A stretch of DNA of 64,000 nucleotides from a virus, in the IMG/VR virus record IMGVR_UViG_3300005613_000008, positions 62,001 to 126,000 of that record. One strand, 5' to 3'. The notes below the pieces were generated by a model. It searched no databases. It was not told the DNA's origin and worked only from the letters and a program-made list of their open reading frames with translations. Position 1 is the stretch's first letter; each line of letters starts with the position of its first letter. This document shows positions 22,943 to 31,534 of the stretch, piece by piece. The position numbers and the translations under genes are program-made.

Positions 22943-23926
22943 ATGGCGAAAAATCACTTAACAGGCAATGTCCAGGCACCAGCCTACTTTGGTCCATTAG
23001 GTAACCAACCAGTAGCAAATATTATCTCTGGTGCATTTCACGGAGATGGAACGAACGTAACTAACGTTGCAAGAGTTACGGCTAACGATATTAACGATTA
23101 TGTTGTTACGCTAGGAAATCAGCCACAGAGTTTGGTCGGAGAACCAAACTTAAGATTTAATGGCTCTCGCCTCTATGTTAATGCACCAGTAACAGCTTCT
23201 GCATTACATTTAACTGCACTTCCTGTTGGAATAGCGACAACAGCCTCTTATCTTGCCCTTGATGAAAATAACAATGTTATTCTTACATCTTCTGTTATAG
23301 ATACGGGAGCAGAAGGTCAAGGACCAATTAATTCAATCCAGATTCATACCGGTTCTAGTGGAATTTCTGGCTCTGCCAACTTTATCTATGATCCCTCAAC
23401 AAATGTAGTAGAGCTATCTGGCAATCTAATAATTTCCGGCAATATTACAGCACACACATTTGATATCATACACACAGATATAATCGAGATCGATTCTTCT
23501 GGATCTACAAGATTCGGTGATAGTAATGATGATGTTCACATTCGCACTGGCTCTTTGTCTATCATGTCTTCATCAGCAGAACAATTCAAAGTAGACATAA
23601 TAAATAAAGTTACCTCTATCAACACAGGTGTTTCTTTCAATAGAATCTCAACCTCTATAGATTACAATGTTAAGAAATCAAATTACATTATAGGAGTAGA
23701 TAGCACAAGCAATCCTGTAACAATCACCTTGCCTGATGCAAGTACTTTATCTAGCGGTCACACATTTGTCGTAAAAGACGAAGGTGGCGCTGTTTCCAGC
23801 AATGCCATTACGATTTCGGCGTCTGGATCTCAACAAATCGACAGTGTAAATTCGATTGTTTTGGAAGTGCCTTATTCATCTATTCAGCTTTATTGTAACG
23901 GCACATCAAAGTTCTTTGTTTTCTAA
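22943..23926 (+). CDS. Fibre-like structural protein (long paralogue)
   Basis: 327 residues. The N-terminal ~115 residues (AYFGPLGNQPVANIISGAFHGDG...) are unique in the window. From GPINSIQIHTGSSGIS onward it parallels the preceding gene, including STRFGDSNDDVHIRTGSLSI and the terminal FVVKDEGGAVSSNAITISA...YCNGTSKFFVF domain. The pair probably arose by duplication with exchange of N-terminal attachment segments, a pattern typical of fibre genes. Confidence 0.65.
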   Translation: MAKNHLTGNVQAPAYFGPLGNQPVANIISGAFHGDGTNVTNVARVTANDINDYVVTLGNQPQSLVGEPNLRFNGSRLYVNAPVTASALHLTALPVGIATTASYLALDENNNVILTSSVIDTGAEGQGPINSIQIHTGSSGISGSANFIYDPSTNVVELSGNLIISGNITAHTFDIIHTDIIEIDSSGSTRFGDSNDDVHIRTGSLSIMSSSAEQFKVDIINKVTSINTGVSFNRISTSIDYNVKKSNYIIGVDSTSNPVTITLPDASTLSSGHTFVVKDEGGAVSSNAITISASGSQQIDSVNSIVLEVPYSSIQLYCNGTSKFFVF

Positions 23927-23948
23927 ATCCTGTTTATGATCATTGTAT

Positions 23949-23955
23949 CTATTTA
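23949..23955 (+). promoter_or_regulatory. Candidate late promoter element CTATTTA
   Basis: In TGTATCTATTTATAATC, 60 bases upstream of the coiled-coil fibre start; farther from its gene than other copies, so support is weaker. No other clear signal occupies this 89-base gap apart from AGGAGG before the ATG. Confidence 0.35.
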
Positions 23956-24015
23956 TAATCAAATAAGCAAGCCTATGCGTTTGTTTATCTTAATGACATT
24001 ATAGGAGGATTTTAT

Positions 24016-25923
24016 ATGTCTAATGGTTTTGTTCCCGCAAAGGGTACTCAGGATCCACTCTGGAAGGGTGGTGGTCTTGAGATTTCAGGTTCCGGCGTAC
24101 TTCGTGTCACCGGTTCCGGTGCTGGTGGTGAAGATATTCACGCTGATTTCAAGGAACACCTTGGTATCTCTGCTGTTGAGTCTCGCGCTACTGTTCTAGA
24201 AGGCGATGTTGTCTCTATCGACACCCGCATCACTGACGAAGAGTCTGCTCGCCTCGCTGGTGACAACTCTCTAGAAGCTGCTCTATCTTCTGAGATTTCT
24301 GCAACAAACGACGATGTTGATTCACTCGACGTTCGCGTCTCAGCCCTTGATTCCGAGCAGGATGCAGATCAGGTTTCTATCGACGCTGCAATTTCTGGTG
24401 AGGTTTCTGCCCGCATTGCTGGTGATGACTCTCTCCAGACACGTCTATCTGCCGAAGAGTCCCGTGCTGGCTCTGTCGAAGTTAGCCTTCAGGGTTCACT
24501 AGACGCCCGTGTTTCTGCTCTCGATTCTGAACAGGATGCAGATCAGGTTTCTATCGACGCTGCAATTTCTGGTGAGGTTTCTGCTCGTGTCGCTGGCGAT
24601 GGTTCCCTAGAGACCCGTCTAAGCGATGAAGAGGTTGCTCGCGCTTCTGTCGATGCTGTCGCATCTGCTGCCCTATCTTCTGAGGCTTCAGAGCGTCTCG
24701 CTGGCGATGGCTCTCTTGAGACCAAGATGGATGCTGCCGATGGTTCACTCACAACTCGCATCTCTGGCGAAGAGTCTGTTCGTCTCGCTGATGATCTTTC
24801 TCTCCAGACCCGCCTAAGCACTGAAGAGTCTACTCGCACCGCCGAGATGGCTTCTAACGATACAGCACATACCTCTCTAGAGACTAAGATTTCTACTGAT
24901 GTTTCTGCTGCTAACGCTTCTGTCGATCTTCGCGTTAGTAATGAAGAAGATGCGCGCGCTGCTGCCGATGCTTCACTTACCACTCGCGTAAGCGATGAAG
25001 AGGTTGCTCGCGCTTCTGTCGATGCTATCGCATCTGCTGCTCTCTCTTCTGAAGAGTCTGCTCGCGTTGCTGGCGATGCTTCACTTACCACCCGTGTTGG
25101 CAATGAAGAGAGTGTCCGTGCTTCTGCTGACGCTTCTATCGTTGCTATGCACGAAGCTGACGAGGTTTCTCTCAACGCTCGTTTGAGCACTGCCGAGTCT
25201 CAGGAAGCTGCTGATGTCGCTTCTCTCGAAGTTGTTGATGGTTCTCTAGAGACCCGTCTAAGCGAAGAGGAATCTACTCGCACTTCCGAAATGGCTTCTA
25301 ATGATCTAGCACACAGCACAATGCAGTCTATAGTTCAGTCTGTTGATGGTTCTCTAGAGACCCGTCTAAGTGATGAAGAGGATGCACGCACTTCTGGTGA
25401 TAATTCTCTCACCACTCGCATCTCTGGTGAAGAGTCTGTTCGTCTCGCTGACGACCTCTCACTCCAGACACGTCTAAGCACAGAAGAGTCGCGTGCCTCT
25501 GCTGCTGAAGGTTCTCTTGAGACCCGTCTAAGTGAAGAAGAATCTCTTGCTGTTGCAGAGTTCGCTTCAGTCGATGCCGCAATCTCTTCTGAAGAGTCTG
25601 CTCGCATCTCTGGCGATGCTTCTGTCTTGGCTGCCATCGTTGCTGGTTTCAAGGACATTCAGGTTCTCGGCACCAACACAACCCTAGATAACACTTACAC
25701 CCACGTTGTTGCTGGTGCTGATGGTCTAACCTTCACACTTCCAGCCACTCCCGGTGCTGATGAAATCTACTTCATCAAGAACTTCGATGGTGTTGATGCT
25801 CAGGTTACAATCGCCGGTAACGGTAACAACATTGATGGTCAGTCCAGCATCTCTCTAGATGTTCCAAACGCTGCTGTCAAGGTTGTTTACGATAGCGCTA
25901 CTGACGAGTGGTACATCTTCTGA
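24016..25923 (+). CDS. Long coiled-coil fibre protein with 18-residue repeats
   Basis: 635 residues. A short N-terminal region (~1-50) is followed by about 500 residues of repeats of the form SLETRLSDEEVARASVD, with many neighbours 18 residues apart. That spacing (7+11) favours a right-handed or mixed heptad-hendecad trimeric coiled coil rather than a plain heptad. The last ~80 residues are a globular tip (GADEIYFIKNFDGVDAQVTI...DEWYIF) related to the fibre proteins just upstream. It has an AGGAGG site and a strong terminator after it, and is probably an abundant long fibre or whisker. Confidence 0.75.
   Translation: MSNGFVPAKGTQDPLWKGGGLEISGSGVLRVTGSGAGGEDIHADFKEHLGISAVESRATVLEGDVVSIDTRITDEESARLAGDNSLEAALSSEISATNDDVDSLDVRVSALDSEQDADQVSIDAAISGEVSARIAGDDSLQTRLSAEESRAGSVEVSLQGSLDARVSALDSEQDADQVSIDAAISGEVSARVAGDGSLETRLSDEEVARASVDAVASAALSSEASERLAGDGSLETKMDAADGSLTTRISGEESVRLADDLSLQTRLSTEESTRTAEMASNDTAHTSLETKISTDVSAANASVDLRVSNEEDARAAADASLTTRVSDEEVARASVDAIASAALSSEESARVAGDASLTTRVGNEESVRASADASIVAMHEADEVSLNARLSTAESQEAADVASLEVVDGSLETRLSEEESTRTSEMASNDLAHSTMQSIVQSVDGSLETRLSDEEDARTSGDNSLTTRISGEESVRLADDLSLQTRLSTEESRASAAEGSLETRLSEEESLAVAEFASVDAAISSEESARISGDASVLAAIVAGFKDIQVLGTNTTLDNTYTHVVAGADGLTFTLPATPGADEIYFIKNFDGVDAQVTIAGNGNNIDGQSSISLDVPNAAVKVVYDSATDEWYIF
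24358..24584 (+). repeat. 53-bp exact direct repeat inside the coiled-coil fibre gene
   Basis: Identical segments at 24358-24410 and 24532-24584, 174 bases (58 codons) apart, encode the same QDADQVSIDAAISGEVSA stretch. Flanking DNA is diverged at synonymous sites, which points to a recent local duplication or gene conversion. Confidence 0.8.
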
Positions 25924-25944
25924 TAACCCTGTAGTCTAAATCTT

Positions 25945-25980
25945 GGGGGCACCTCTTCGGGGGTGCCCCCATTTCGTTTT
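25945..25980 (+). terminator. Rho-independent terminator after the coiled-coil fibre
   Basis: A 9-bp GC-rich stem (GGGGGCACC / GGTGCCCCC) with a TCTTCGGG loop, followed by ATTTCGTTTTGTT. Confidence 0.85.
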
Positions 25981-26006
25981 GTTAGTTCTTAAATGGATTC
26001 GTGATA

Positions 26007-26013
26007 CTATTTA
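26007..26013 (+). promoter_or_regulatory. Candidate late promoter element CTATTTA
   Basis: Follows the fibre terminator by 26 bases and precedes the glycosyltransferase ATG by 27. The context GTGATACTATTTACGAGTG is nearly the same as at 2984. Confidence 0.5.
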
Positions 26014-26040
26014 CGAGTGCTTGTAGCGGAGAACAAAAGA

Positions 26041-27144
26041 ATGAAAATAAGCAAGAATGTAAAGATCGGAATTACCACCAAGTGTGACGAAAATCTATTT
26101 GGAAATGGGCTCAACCAAAACGTTTGGTTCCTATACAGACTTCTAAGTGGTGCCGGATACGATGTGCATCTAGTGTCGGAATCAAACAAGCATCACGGTA
26201 AGAAGCTGATTACCCAAGACATTCTTCCCTTAACAAAAGAAAATATAAAAGAATACGGCATGATTATGGAGTGCGCTTTTGCTCTTGAAAATGCTACTGC
26301 TGATGCTCTAATAGAATCTGGTGGAGTTCGCATTGGTATTCAGTATGGCAACAGACTCCTAATTGATTTAGAGAACATGCTCTTTAAACCAGATAACGGC
26401 GGTATAGGTAAGAAAGACATTCATGAAATCTGGTGCTCTCCACACTTTGAGTTCTCAATCCCAGCATTGGAGATCTTAGAGAAAACAGAAATGCATGTTT
26501 GCCCCTATGTTTGGAGCCCTGACGTTGTTACTCACACTTACATAAACTTTAAGATCAATCCGTTCTTTAAGCCATCTACAAACATCAATAACATTTCATT
26601 TTTTGAACCTAACCTAAACATTGTAAAGTCTTGTATGATTCCCATGATTGTTGTTGAAGATGTCTACAATAGAAGACCAGAACTTATCAATGACGTTTAT
26701 AACTTTGGTTCACTTAAGCTCGCAAAGCATAAAACCTTCTTATCGATGGTTAACAAACTAAATCTAAAGAAAGACAAAAAGATTTCTTTTGAAGGTCGCT
26801 ACAAGTTTGTTTGGGCTCTTCACAAAGAGTTTGCTGGCACCATTGTTAGCCATCACTGGATGAACGGGCTAAACTATCTTCAGCTTGAGGCAATGTACTT
26901 TGGAACCCCATTCGTCCACAACTCTGAGTTTTTCAAAGACCATGGTTATTATTTCCCTGAATGGGATGCTAAGGAAGGTTCACGTCAATTAGAGCGCGCT
27001 ATTGAAACCCATAAGGGCGTCTACCTAAAAGAGAGAGAAAGAGACAGAGAAAAACTTTGGGAGTTCCATCCAGACAACCCTAAGAACATTGAAGGCTATT
27101 CCGAGCTAATTGAAAATGCTCTTGCAAAGCATTTGAGAAAATAA
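26041..27144 (+). CDS. DUF2827-like putative glycosyltransferase
   Basis: 368 residues from the ATG after GCGGAGAAC; an upstream in-frame GTG is less likely. The N-terminus (KIGITTKCDENLFGNGLNQNVWFLYRLLSGAGYDVHLV) resembles the start of DUF2827 / GT-B-like proteins, with a Rossmann-type opening. The C-terminal half has HHWMNGLNYLQLEAMYFGTPFVHNS, the donor-site E-x-x-x-x-G-T-P pattern of GT-B enzymes. It sits inside the fibre cluster, so it may glycosylate fibres or modify host surface sugars; acceptor unknown. Confidence 0.65.
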   Translation: MKISKNVKIGITTKCDENLFGNGLNQNVWFLYRLLSGAGYDVHLVSESNKHHGKKLITQDILPLTKENIKEYGMIMECAFALENATADALIESGGVRIGIQYGNRLLIDLENMLFKPDNGGIGKKDIHEIWCSPHFEFSIPALEILEKTEMHVCPYVWSPDVVTHTYINFKINPFFKPSTNINNISFFEPNLNIVKSCMIPMIVVEDVYNRRPELINDVYNFGSLKLAKHKTFLSMVNKLNLKKDKKISFEGRYKFVWALHKEFAGTIVSHHWMNGLNYLQLEAMYFGTPFVHNSEFFKDHGYYFPEWDAKEGSRQLERAIETHKGVYLKERERDREKLWEFHPDNPKNIEGYSELIENALAKHLRK

Positions 27145-27155
27145 AGAAATAAAAA

Positions 27156-27162
27156 CTACTTA
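27156..27162 (+). promoter_or_regulatory. Variant late promoter element CTACTTA
   Basis: One mismatch to CTATTTA, in AAAACTACTTACTAC, 22 bases before the fibre ATG at 27185. Confidence 0.3.
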
Positions 27163-27184
27163 CTACAAAAAATAGAGGTTTTAT

Positions 27185-28309
27185 ATGGCTTATAATGTTA
27201 TTAAGGGAAATATTGAGTTCAGCGGACCAACTCAAGGCACAATTGAGGATATGGTTGATGTTCATAGTGATCAAGTAATCGGTGGAACTAAAACATTCTC
27301 TCAAATGGTCACAGCATCCTCTGGTCTGTCAGCTTCTATTTTTTATGGCGATGGATCAAACCTAGATGGTATCACCTCTGGACCTATTGATACTTACGAT
27401 AACTCTGGTAATAACAGAATTATAACTTCTGTTGATTCTACCACAATCCAAGGCGAAGCGAACCTTACCTTTGACGGCACTTCATTGTCGGTAACTGGAG
27501 ACGTAACTGCTTCTGCTAATGTTTCGGCATCAGCATTCCAAGGTGACGGCAACAGTCTAACAAACATTGGTCCTTCTAGTTTAAACTTAGGTGCAGGATT
27601 GCAAGATCTTGCTGGAAATTTAGAACTAAACTTAGATACAGCCTCTGGTCTTCAAATAGCAGCAGGTGGTTTAAAAGTATATCTAAGTACGTTATCTAAC
27701 GCTGATCCACTTGCTGATGGTGATTTGTTTATTGCAGACCAGAGTGGAAATAAAAAAGCAACAGCATTACAGCTATACAACTACGTTGATGGCAAATTAT
27801 CAATCCCGATCGTAGCTGGTGCAAATACTCAGATTCAATTTAATGATGCTGGGGATCTCGGCGCAAGCACCAATCTTGCTTTCAATTCTGCTACAAATAT
27901 TTTTTCTACTGTTACTGCAAGTTTTACTGGAGATGTAGAGATTGGTGGGAATCTAGAAATAAGTAAAGAATTAACAGTTACAGGTTCTACCAGAACAGCC
28001 GCAAGGTTTCATTCGGTTTCTGTTCAGACAGCTAGTTACTCAGCAACAAGTGGCGATGAAATAATTCTTATGAATAGTTCCTTGGCAACAACTGCAAGCC
28101 TGCCTCCAATTTCTAGCACTCTTGTTGGACTTACCTTGACAGTTAAAAGAACTGGAACCGGCGAGGTACAAGTTTCTGGAAGTAATGGTATAGATACTCA
28201 GCCAACAATAAATCTAACACCACAGGGTGCTTTTGTCAAGATTATAGCCGCAGATTTCGGAGGCTCTAGTTATGGTTGGGCTATTATAGCTAAAAGCGGC
28301 TCTTTCTAA
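27185..28309 (+). CDS. Fibre-like structural protein
   Basis: 374 residues of Ser/Thr/Gly/Asn-rich beta repeats (SLSVTGDVTASANVSASAFQGDG, GDVEIGGNLEISKELTVTGST), typical of phage fibre shafts and head domains. A TASGLQIAAGGLKVYLS block lies in the middle. The C-terminal 90 residues (GDEIILMNSS...LTVKRTGTGEVQVSGSNGID...) fit the same tip-domain pattern as the three fibre proteins upstream of the glycosyltransferase. Probably another appendage subunit. Confidence 0.65.
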   Translation: MAYNVIKGNIEFSGPTQGTIEDMVDVHSDQVIGGTKTFSQMVTASSGLSASIFYGDGSNLDGITSGPIDTYDNSGNNRIITSVDSTTIQGEANLTFDGTSLSVTGDVTASANVSASAFQGDGNSLTNIGPSSLNLGAGLQDLAGNLELNLDTASGLQIAAGGLKVYLSTLSNADPLADGDLFIADQSGNKKATALQLYNYVDGKLSIPIVAGANTQIQFNDAGDLGASTNLAFNSATNIFSTVTASFTGDVEIGGNLEISKELTVTGSTRTAARFHSVSVQTASYSATSGDEIILMNSSLATTASLPPISSTLVGLTLTVKRTGTGEVQVSGSNGIDTQPTINLTPQGAFVKIIAADFGGSSYGWAIIAKSGSF

Positions 28310-28317
28310 TGCTTTTA

Positions 28318-28324
28318 CTATTTA
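28318..28324 (+). promoter_or_regulatory. Candidate late promoter element CTATTTA
   Basis: In TTTACTATTTATTG, 8 bases after the fibre stop and 47 before the scaffold ATG; it would drive scaffold and capsid genes. Confidence 0.45.
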
Positions 28325-28371
28325 TTGTTACTAGTTAGAATGAAAAACTAATGTTATAGGAGTTTTTGTTA

Positions 28372-29610
28372 ATGTCTTCATTATTAGAGCAAGCAATCGT
28401 AGACGCCAAAGCGTTGAAGGAAGCCGCAATGAAAAATGCGGAAGCAACCATTATTGACAAGTATTCAGAAGAGGTCAAATCAACCTTGAACCAGCTTCTT
28501 GAGCAGGATGAGTTGGAAGCACTACTTGGTGGCACTGACGAGACCACCGCAGATGCAGAAGCAACTATGGATGAAGAAGTCGAGAAAGATGAGATTGTTG
28601 AAGGCGTTCCAGATGCTTTTACCGAAGACATTTCTGAACTTGGCGGTGTAAACGAAGGCGATGAGACAGAAGTTACTGTTGATTTTGCCGAACTTGCCGA
28701 GGCTCTAAAAGAACTTCGCGAAGGCGTCGAAGAAGAGACACTCAACGAAGAAGGCTACGATTGTATCAAGGATATGATGGCCGAAGGTATGTCCCGTAGA
28801 GAAGCAATTGCCGAGTGTAAGAGAATGGGCAGACTTGACGAGGCAGAAGAAGAAGATCCAATGGACGAAGAAGTCGAACTTGACGAAGAGTCTATTATGG
28901 AGATGGTTGCTGCTATGCTTTCCGGCGATTCTGCTGCCGCAGAAGAGGAAGCAGACGCCGACCAGATGCAGATGGCTGGTCTCGAAGAAGCCGAAGAGGA
29001 AGAAGAAGTTATGGAAGAAGGTGAAGATGAAGATCTTTACGAAGAACTTTCTGATTCTATGCTCGATGCAATCGTAGAAAAACTTACTGTAGATATGGGT
29101 GCTACGCTCTCTGGTTGGGCAGGTCGTTCTGACGACGATATGAAACACCAGATGGAGCTAGAGATGGCACATCGCCGCAGCACCGAAGTTGCAGAAGAAC
29201 TCGAAGCACTCAAGAAGGCTCAAGAAGAGCTAGTCTTCGAGAACAAGAAACTAAAAGAAACACTTTCTAACTACAAACAAGTAGTTAACTCACTTAAGGA
29301 GAATGTGCAGGATGTAAATCTTAGTAATGCACGTCTTCTTTACACCAACCGCACGCTAAGAAATACCTCCCTGAATGAGCGACAAAAAGAAAGAATTGTC
29401 GAAGCGATTTCTAAAGCTGGTTCGGTTGAGGAAGCAAAGACAATCCACGAGACACTTCAAAGCACAGTGGCGTCCACTCCCAAGAGAGGACCACAATCAC
29501 TAAGCGAAGCTATCACCCGTCCAACTTCCATTATCCGTGCATCCCGTAAGGAAGAACCCAAAGTGGATCCCTTCCAGGCGAGAATGCGTAAACTAGCAGG
29601 TTTAGAATAA
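28372..29610 (+). CDS. Prohead core scaffold (gp22-like)
   Basis: 412 residues from the ATG after ATAGGAG; a TTG six bases earlier is unlikely. The protein is extremely acidic in its middle (EEEEADADQMQ..., VEEETLNEE) and helical coiled coil at ~255-330, ending in a basic tail (RMRKLAGLE), as in T4 gp22. It is immediately upstream of the capsid gene, as in T4. An unusual Cys-containing insert YDCIKDMMAEGMSRREAIAECKRMG lies around residues 126-150. Several L-x-E sites would allow complete digestion by the prohead protease. Confidence 0.82.
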   Translation: MSSLLEQAIVDAKALKEAAMKNAEATIIDKYSEEVKSTLNQLLEQDELEALLGGTDETTADAEATMDEEVEKDEIVEGVPDAFTEDISELGGVNEGDETEVTVDFAELAEALKELREGVEEETLNEEGYDCIKDMMAEGMSRREAIAECKRMGRLDEAEEEDPMDEEVELDEESIMEMVAAMLSGDSAAAEEEADADQMQMAGLEEAEEEEEVMEEGEDEDLYEELSDSMLDAIVEKLTVDMGATLSGWAGRSDDDMKHQMELEMAHRRSTEVAEELEALKKAQEELVFENKKLKETLSNYKQVVNSLKENVQDVNLSNARLLYTNRTLRNTSLNERQKERIVEAISKAGSVEEAKTIHETLQSTVASTPKRGPQSLSEAITRPTSIIRASRKEEPKVDPFQARMRKLAGLE

Positions 29611-29636
29611 CAAAATAAAAAGGAGGTTTATTCATT

Positions 29637-31442
29637 ATGTCTAGTATTGTTGAAAGACTCACCGAGGGTGTAGTCAACCGTGATATGCGTGCCGAGTCCC
29701 ACGCTCTTCTATCCAAGTGGAAGAAAACAGGTCTTCTTGAGGGTCTAGAGGGTGAGCGTCAGGCTAACTCCATGGCTCGTCTACTTGAGAACCAAGCCAA
29801 GGAGCTACTCCGTGAGGCTAACTCTATGTCTTCTGGTGATGTCGAAGGCTTCGCTGCCGTCGCATTCCCCATTGTTCGTCGCGTTTTCGCTGGTCTTATC
29901 GCCAACGATCTCGTCAGCGTTCAGCCCATGAGCCTACCTTCTGGTCTCATCTTCTTCCTCGATTTCACTTTCTCTGGTGATCTCGGTGATGGTAATACTC
30001 AGGATCGTCGCTTCGGTAACGTTGCTGATAAGTCCATCTACGGTACCGATCAGGTTGGTTCACAGGTTACCGGTGGTGTTGATCTCGTTGATACTCGCGG
30101 TGGTGACCTTTCTGGTCCTCGTTCTTCTGCTCGCGGCTACGCCTACGCTAGCCCAAGTGGCTCCGCTATCCTTAGCTCCTCTGCTACAGCATTCACCTCT
30201 TCAGGTTGGCAGATTGGCGCTGAGACAGCAGCACAGCGTAAGGCTGTACAGTTCGACCCAGATGTCATGCAGTTCTCTGGTTCTAGCACTGCTCATTACA
30301 TCCTAGAATTGCAGCTTCCAAAGGCAGCCACACAATGGTCTTCTGGTGACTGGGCTTATCTAGACTACAACAACCTCTCAGCGGTTGATGTCATGGACCT
30401 AACCGATCTAGACGATATCACTGACGGTGCTAGCGGAGGTTACACCTCTTCTAACACTTCACGTCTACGTCGTCTAACTCAGGTGACCGATACTCTTGTT
30501 AAGCTTTACTTCTTGACAACTGTTGACACTACTGCTACTGCTGATGGTACTGGTGGCAGCGCGAACCTAAACGTAGAATTCCCAATTGTTGATCAGTTCC
30601 AAGCTGGTGCCAACACTTCACTTGGCGCGGTTCGTGGCGATACTCCTTGGGGTCTTGAAGGCAACGCTGACATCCCTGAGATCGACATCAAGGTCGATTC
30701 CATCGCTGTCACCGCTCAGACCAAGAAGCTCAAGGCTAAGTGGACCCCCGAACTCGGTCAGGATCTCAACGCCTACCACAACCTCGATGCCGAGGTTGAG
30801 CTTACCAGCCTTCTCTCCGAGCAGATTGCTCTTGAGATCGACCGCGAGATCCTTGCTGACCTCGTTAACGGTGCTACTGCTGGTACCCGCTACTGGTCAC
30901 GCGCTCCCGGTCTCTTCGTTGATTCCAACGGTAACGAGATTGGTGCCAGCGCTAAGGCTCCCGACTTCACTGGTACTGTCAGTGAGTGGTACGAGACCCT
31001 CGTTGAGACCATCAACGATGTCTCTGCTCAGATCCACCGTAAGACTCTTCGTGGTGGTGCTAACTTCGTCGTCTGCGGACCTGAAGTTGCCAACATCCTT
31101 GAGTTCACCGCTGGCTTCCGCGCAAGCGTCACTCACACCGACGAGAAGGGCTCCATCGGCGCTCTCAAGGTTGGTTCACTCAGCAAGAAGTTTGATGTCA
31201 TTGTTGACCCCTACTTCCTACGCAACGTCATCCTAGTTGGTCGTCGCGGTAGCTCCTTCCTCGAAAGCGGCTACGTCTACGCTCCCTACGTCCCGCTACA
31301 GACTACACCCACAATCTTCGGACCAGAAGACTTCGTACCGCGTAAGGGCGTTATGACCCGTTACGCCAAGAAGATGGTTCGTCCAGATATGTACGGTCTA
31401 GTCGTCGTTCGTGGTCTCCTAGGTGAGTCTGGCGGCTCCTGA
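29637..31442 (+). CDS. Major capsid protein (gp23-like)
   Basis: 601 residues with a perfect AAGGAGGT ribosome-binding site. The N-terminal 60 residues are a helical delta-like region; ELLREANSMSS places an L-R-E|A processing site after E60, close to the site in T4 gp23 (after residue 65). The body has gp23-type features: VAFPIVRRVFAGLIANDLVSVQPMS and near the end RHTDEKGSIGALKVG-like and KKMVRPDMYGLVVVRGL segments. It forms the hexamers of the head lattice. Codon use is biased to a few preferred codons, fitting very high expression, and a strong terminator follows. Confidence 0.93.
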   Translation: MSSIVERLTEGVVNRDMRAESHALLSKWKKTGLLEGLEGERQANSMARLLENQAKELLREANSMSSGDVEGFAAVAFPIVRRVFAGLIANDLVSVQPMSLPSGLIFFLDFTFSGDLGDGNTQDRRFGNVADKSIYGTDQVGSQVTGGVDLVDTRGGDLSGPRSSARGYAYASPSGSAILSSSATAFTSSGWQIGAETAAQRKAVQFDPDVMQFSGSSTAHYILELQLPKAATQWSSGDWAYLDYNNLSAVDVMDLTDLDDITDGASGGYTSSNTSRLRRLTQVTDTLVKLYFLTTVDTTATADGTGGSANLNVEFPIVDQFQAGANTSLGAVRGDTPWGLEGNADIPEIDIKVDSIAVTAQTKKLKAKWTPELGQDLNAYHNLDAEVELTSLLSEQIALEIDREILADLVNGATAGTRYWSRAPGLFVDSNGNEIGASAKAPDFTGTVSEWYETLVETINDVSAQIHRKTLRGGANFVVCGPEVANILEFTAGFRASVTHTDEKGSIGALKVGSLSKKFDVIVDPYFLRNVILVGRRGSSFLESGYVYAPYVPLQTTPTIFGPEDFVPRKGVMTRYAKKMVRPDMYGLVVVRGLLGESGGS

Positions 31443-31467
31443 TAGCTAGCCAACTCTAAAACCTAAG

Positions 31468-31497
31468 CCCCCTGCTTCGGCAGGGGGTTTTTGTTTG
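31468..31497 (+). terminator. Rho-independent terminator after the capsid gene
   Basis: CCCCCTGC-TTCG-GCAGGGGG, a perfect 8-bp stem with a stable tetraloop, followed by TTTTTGTTTG. Confidence 0.92.
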
Positions 31498-31505
31498 TGC
31501 GCCCA

Positions 31506-31512
31506 CTATTTA
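31506..31512 (+). promoter_or_regulatory. Candidate late promoter element CTATTTA
   Basis: CCCACTATTTACTACG directly follows the capsid terminator and precedes the neck gene start by 22 bases. Confidence 0.5.
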
Positions 31513-31534
31513 CTACGATTAGGAGGCTCTATGA

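Noticed and set aside
24543-25190. A 215-residue minus-strand frame inside the coiled-coil fibre gene
   Set aside because: Low-complexity Ser/Arg/Ala shadow of the repeat DNA; the + strand product has an initiation site, a recognisable tip and a terminator.
28705-29148. A Phe/His-rich minus-strand frame over the scaffold gene
   Set aside because: Antisense of an acidic GAA/GAG-rich coding sequence, which always yields Phe/Leu-rich shadows.
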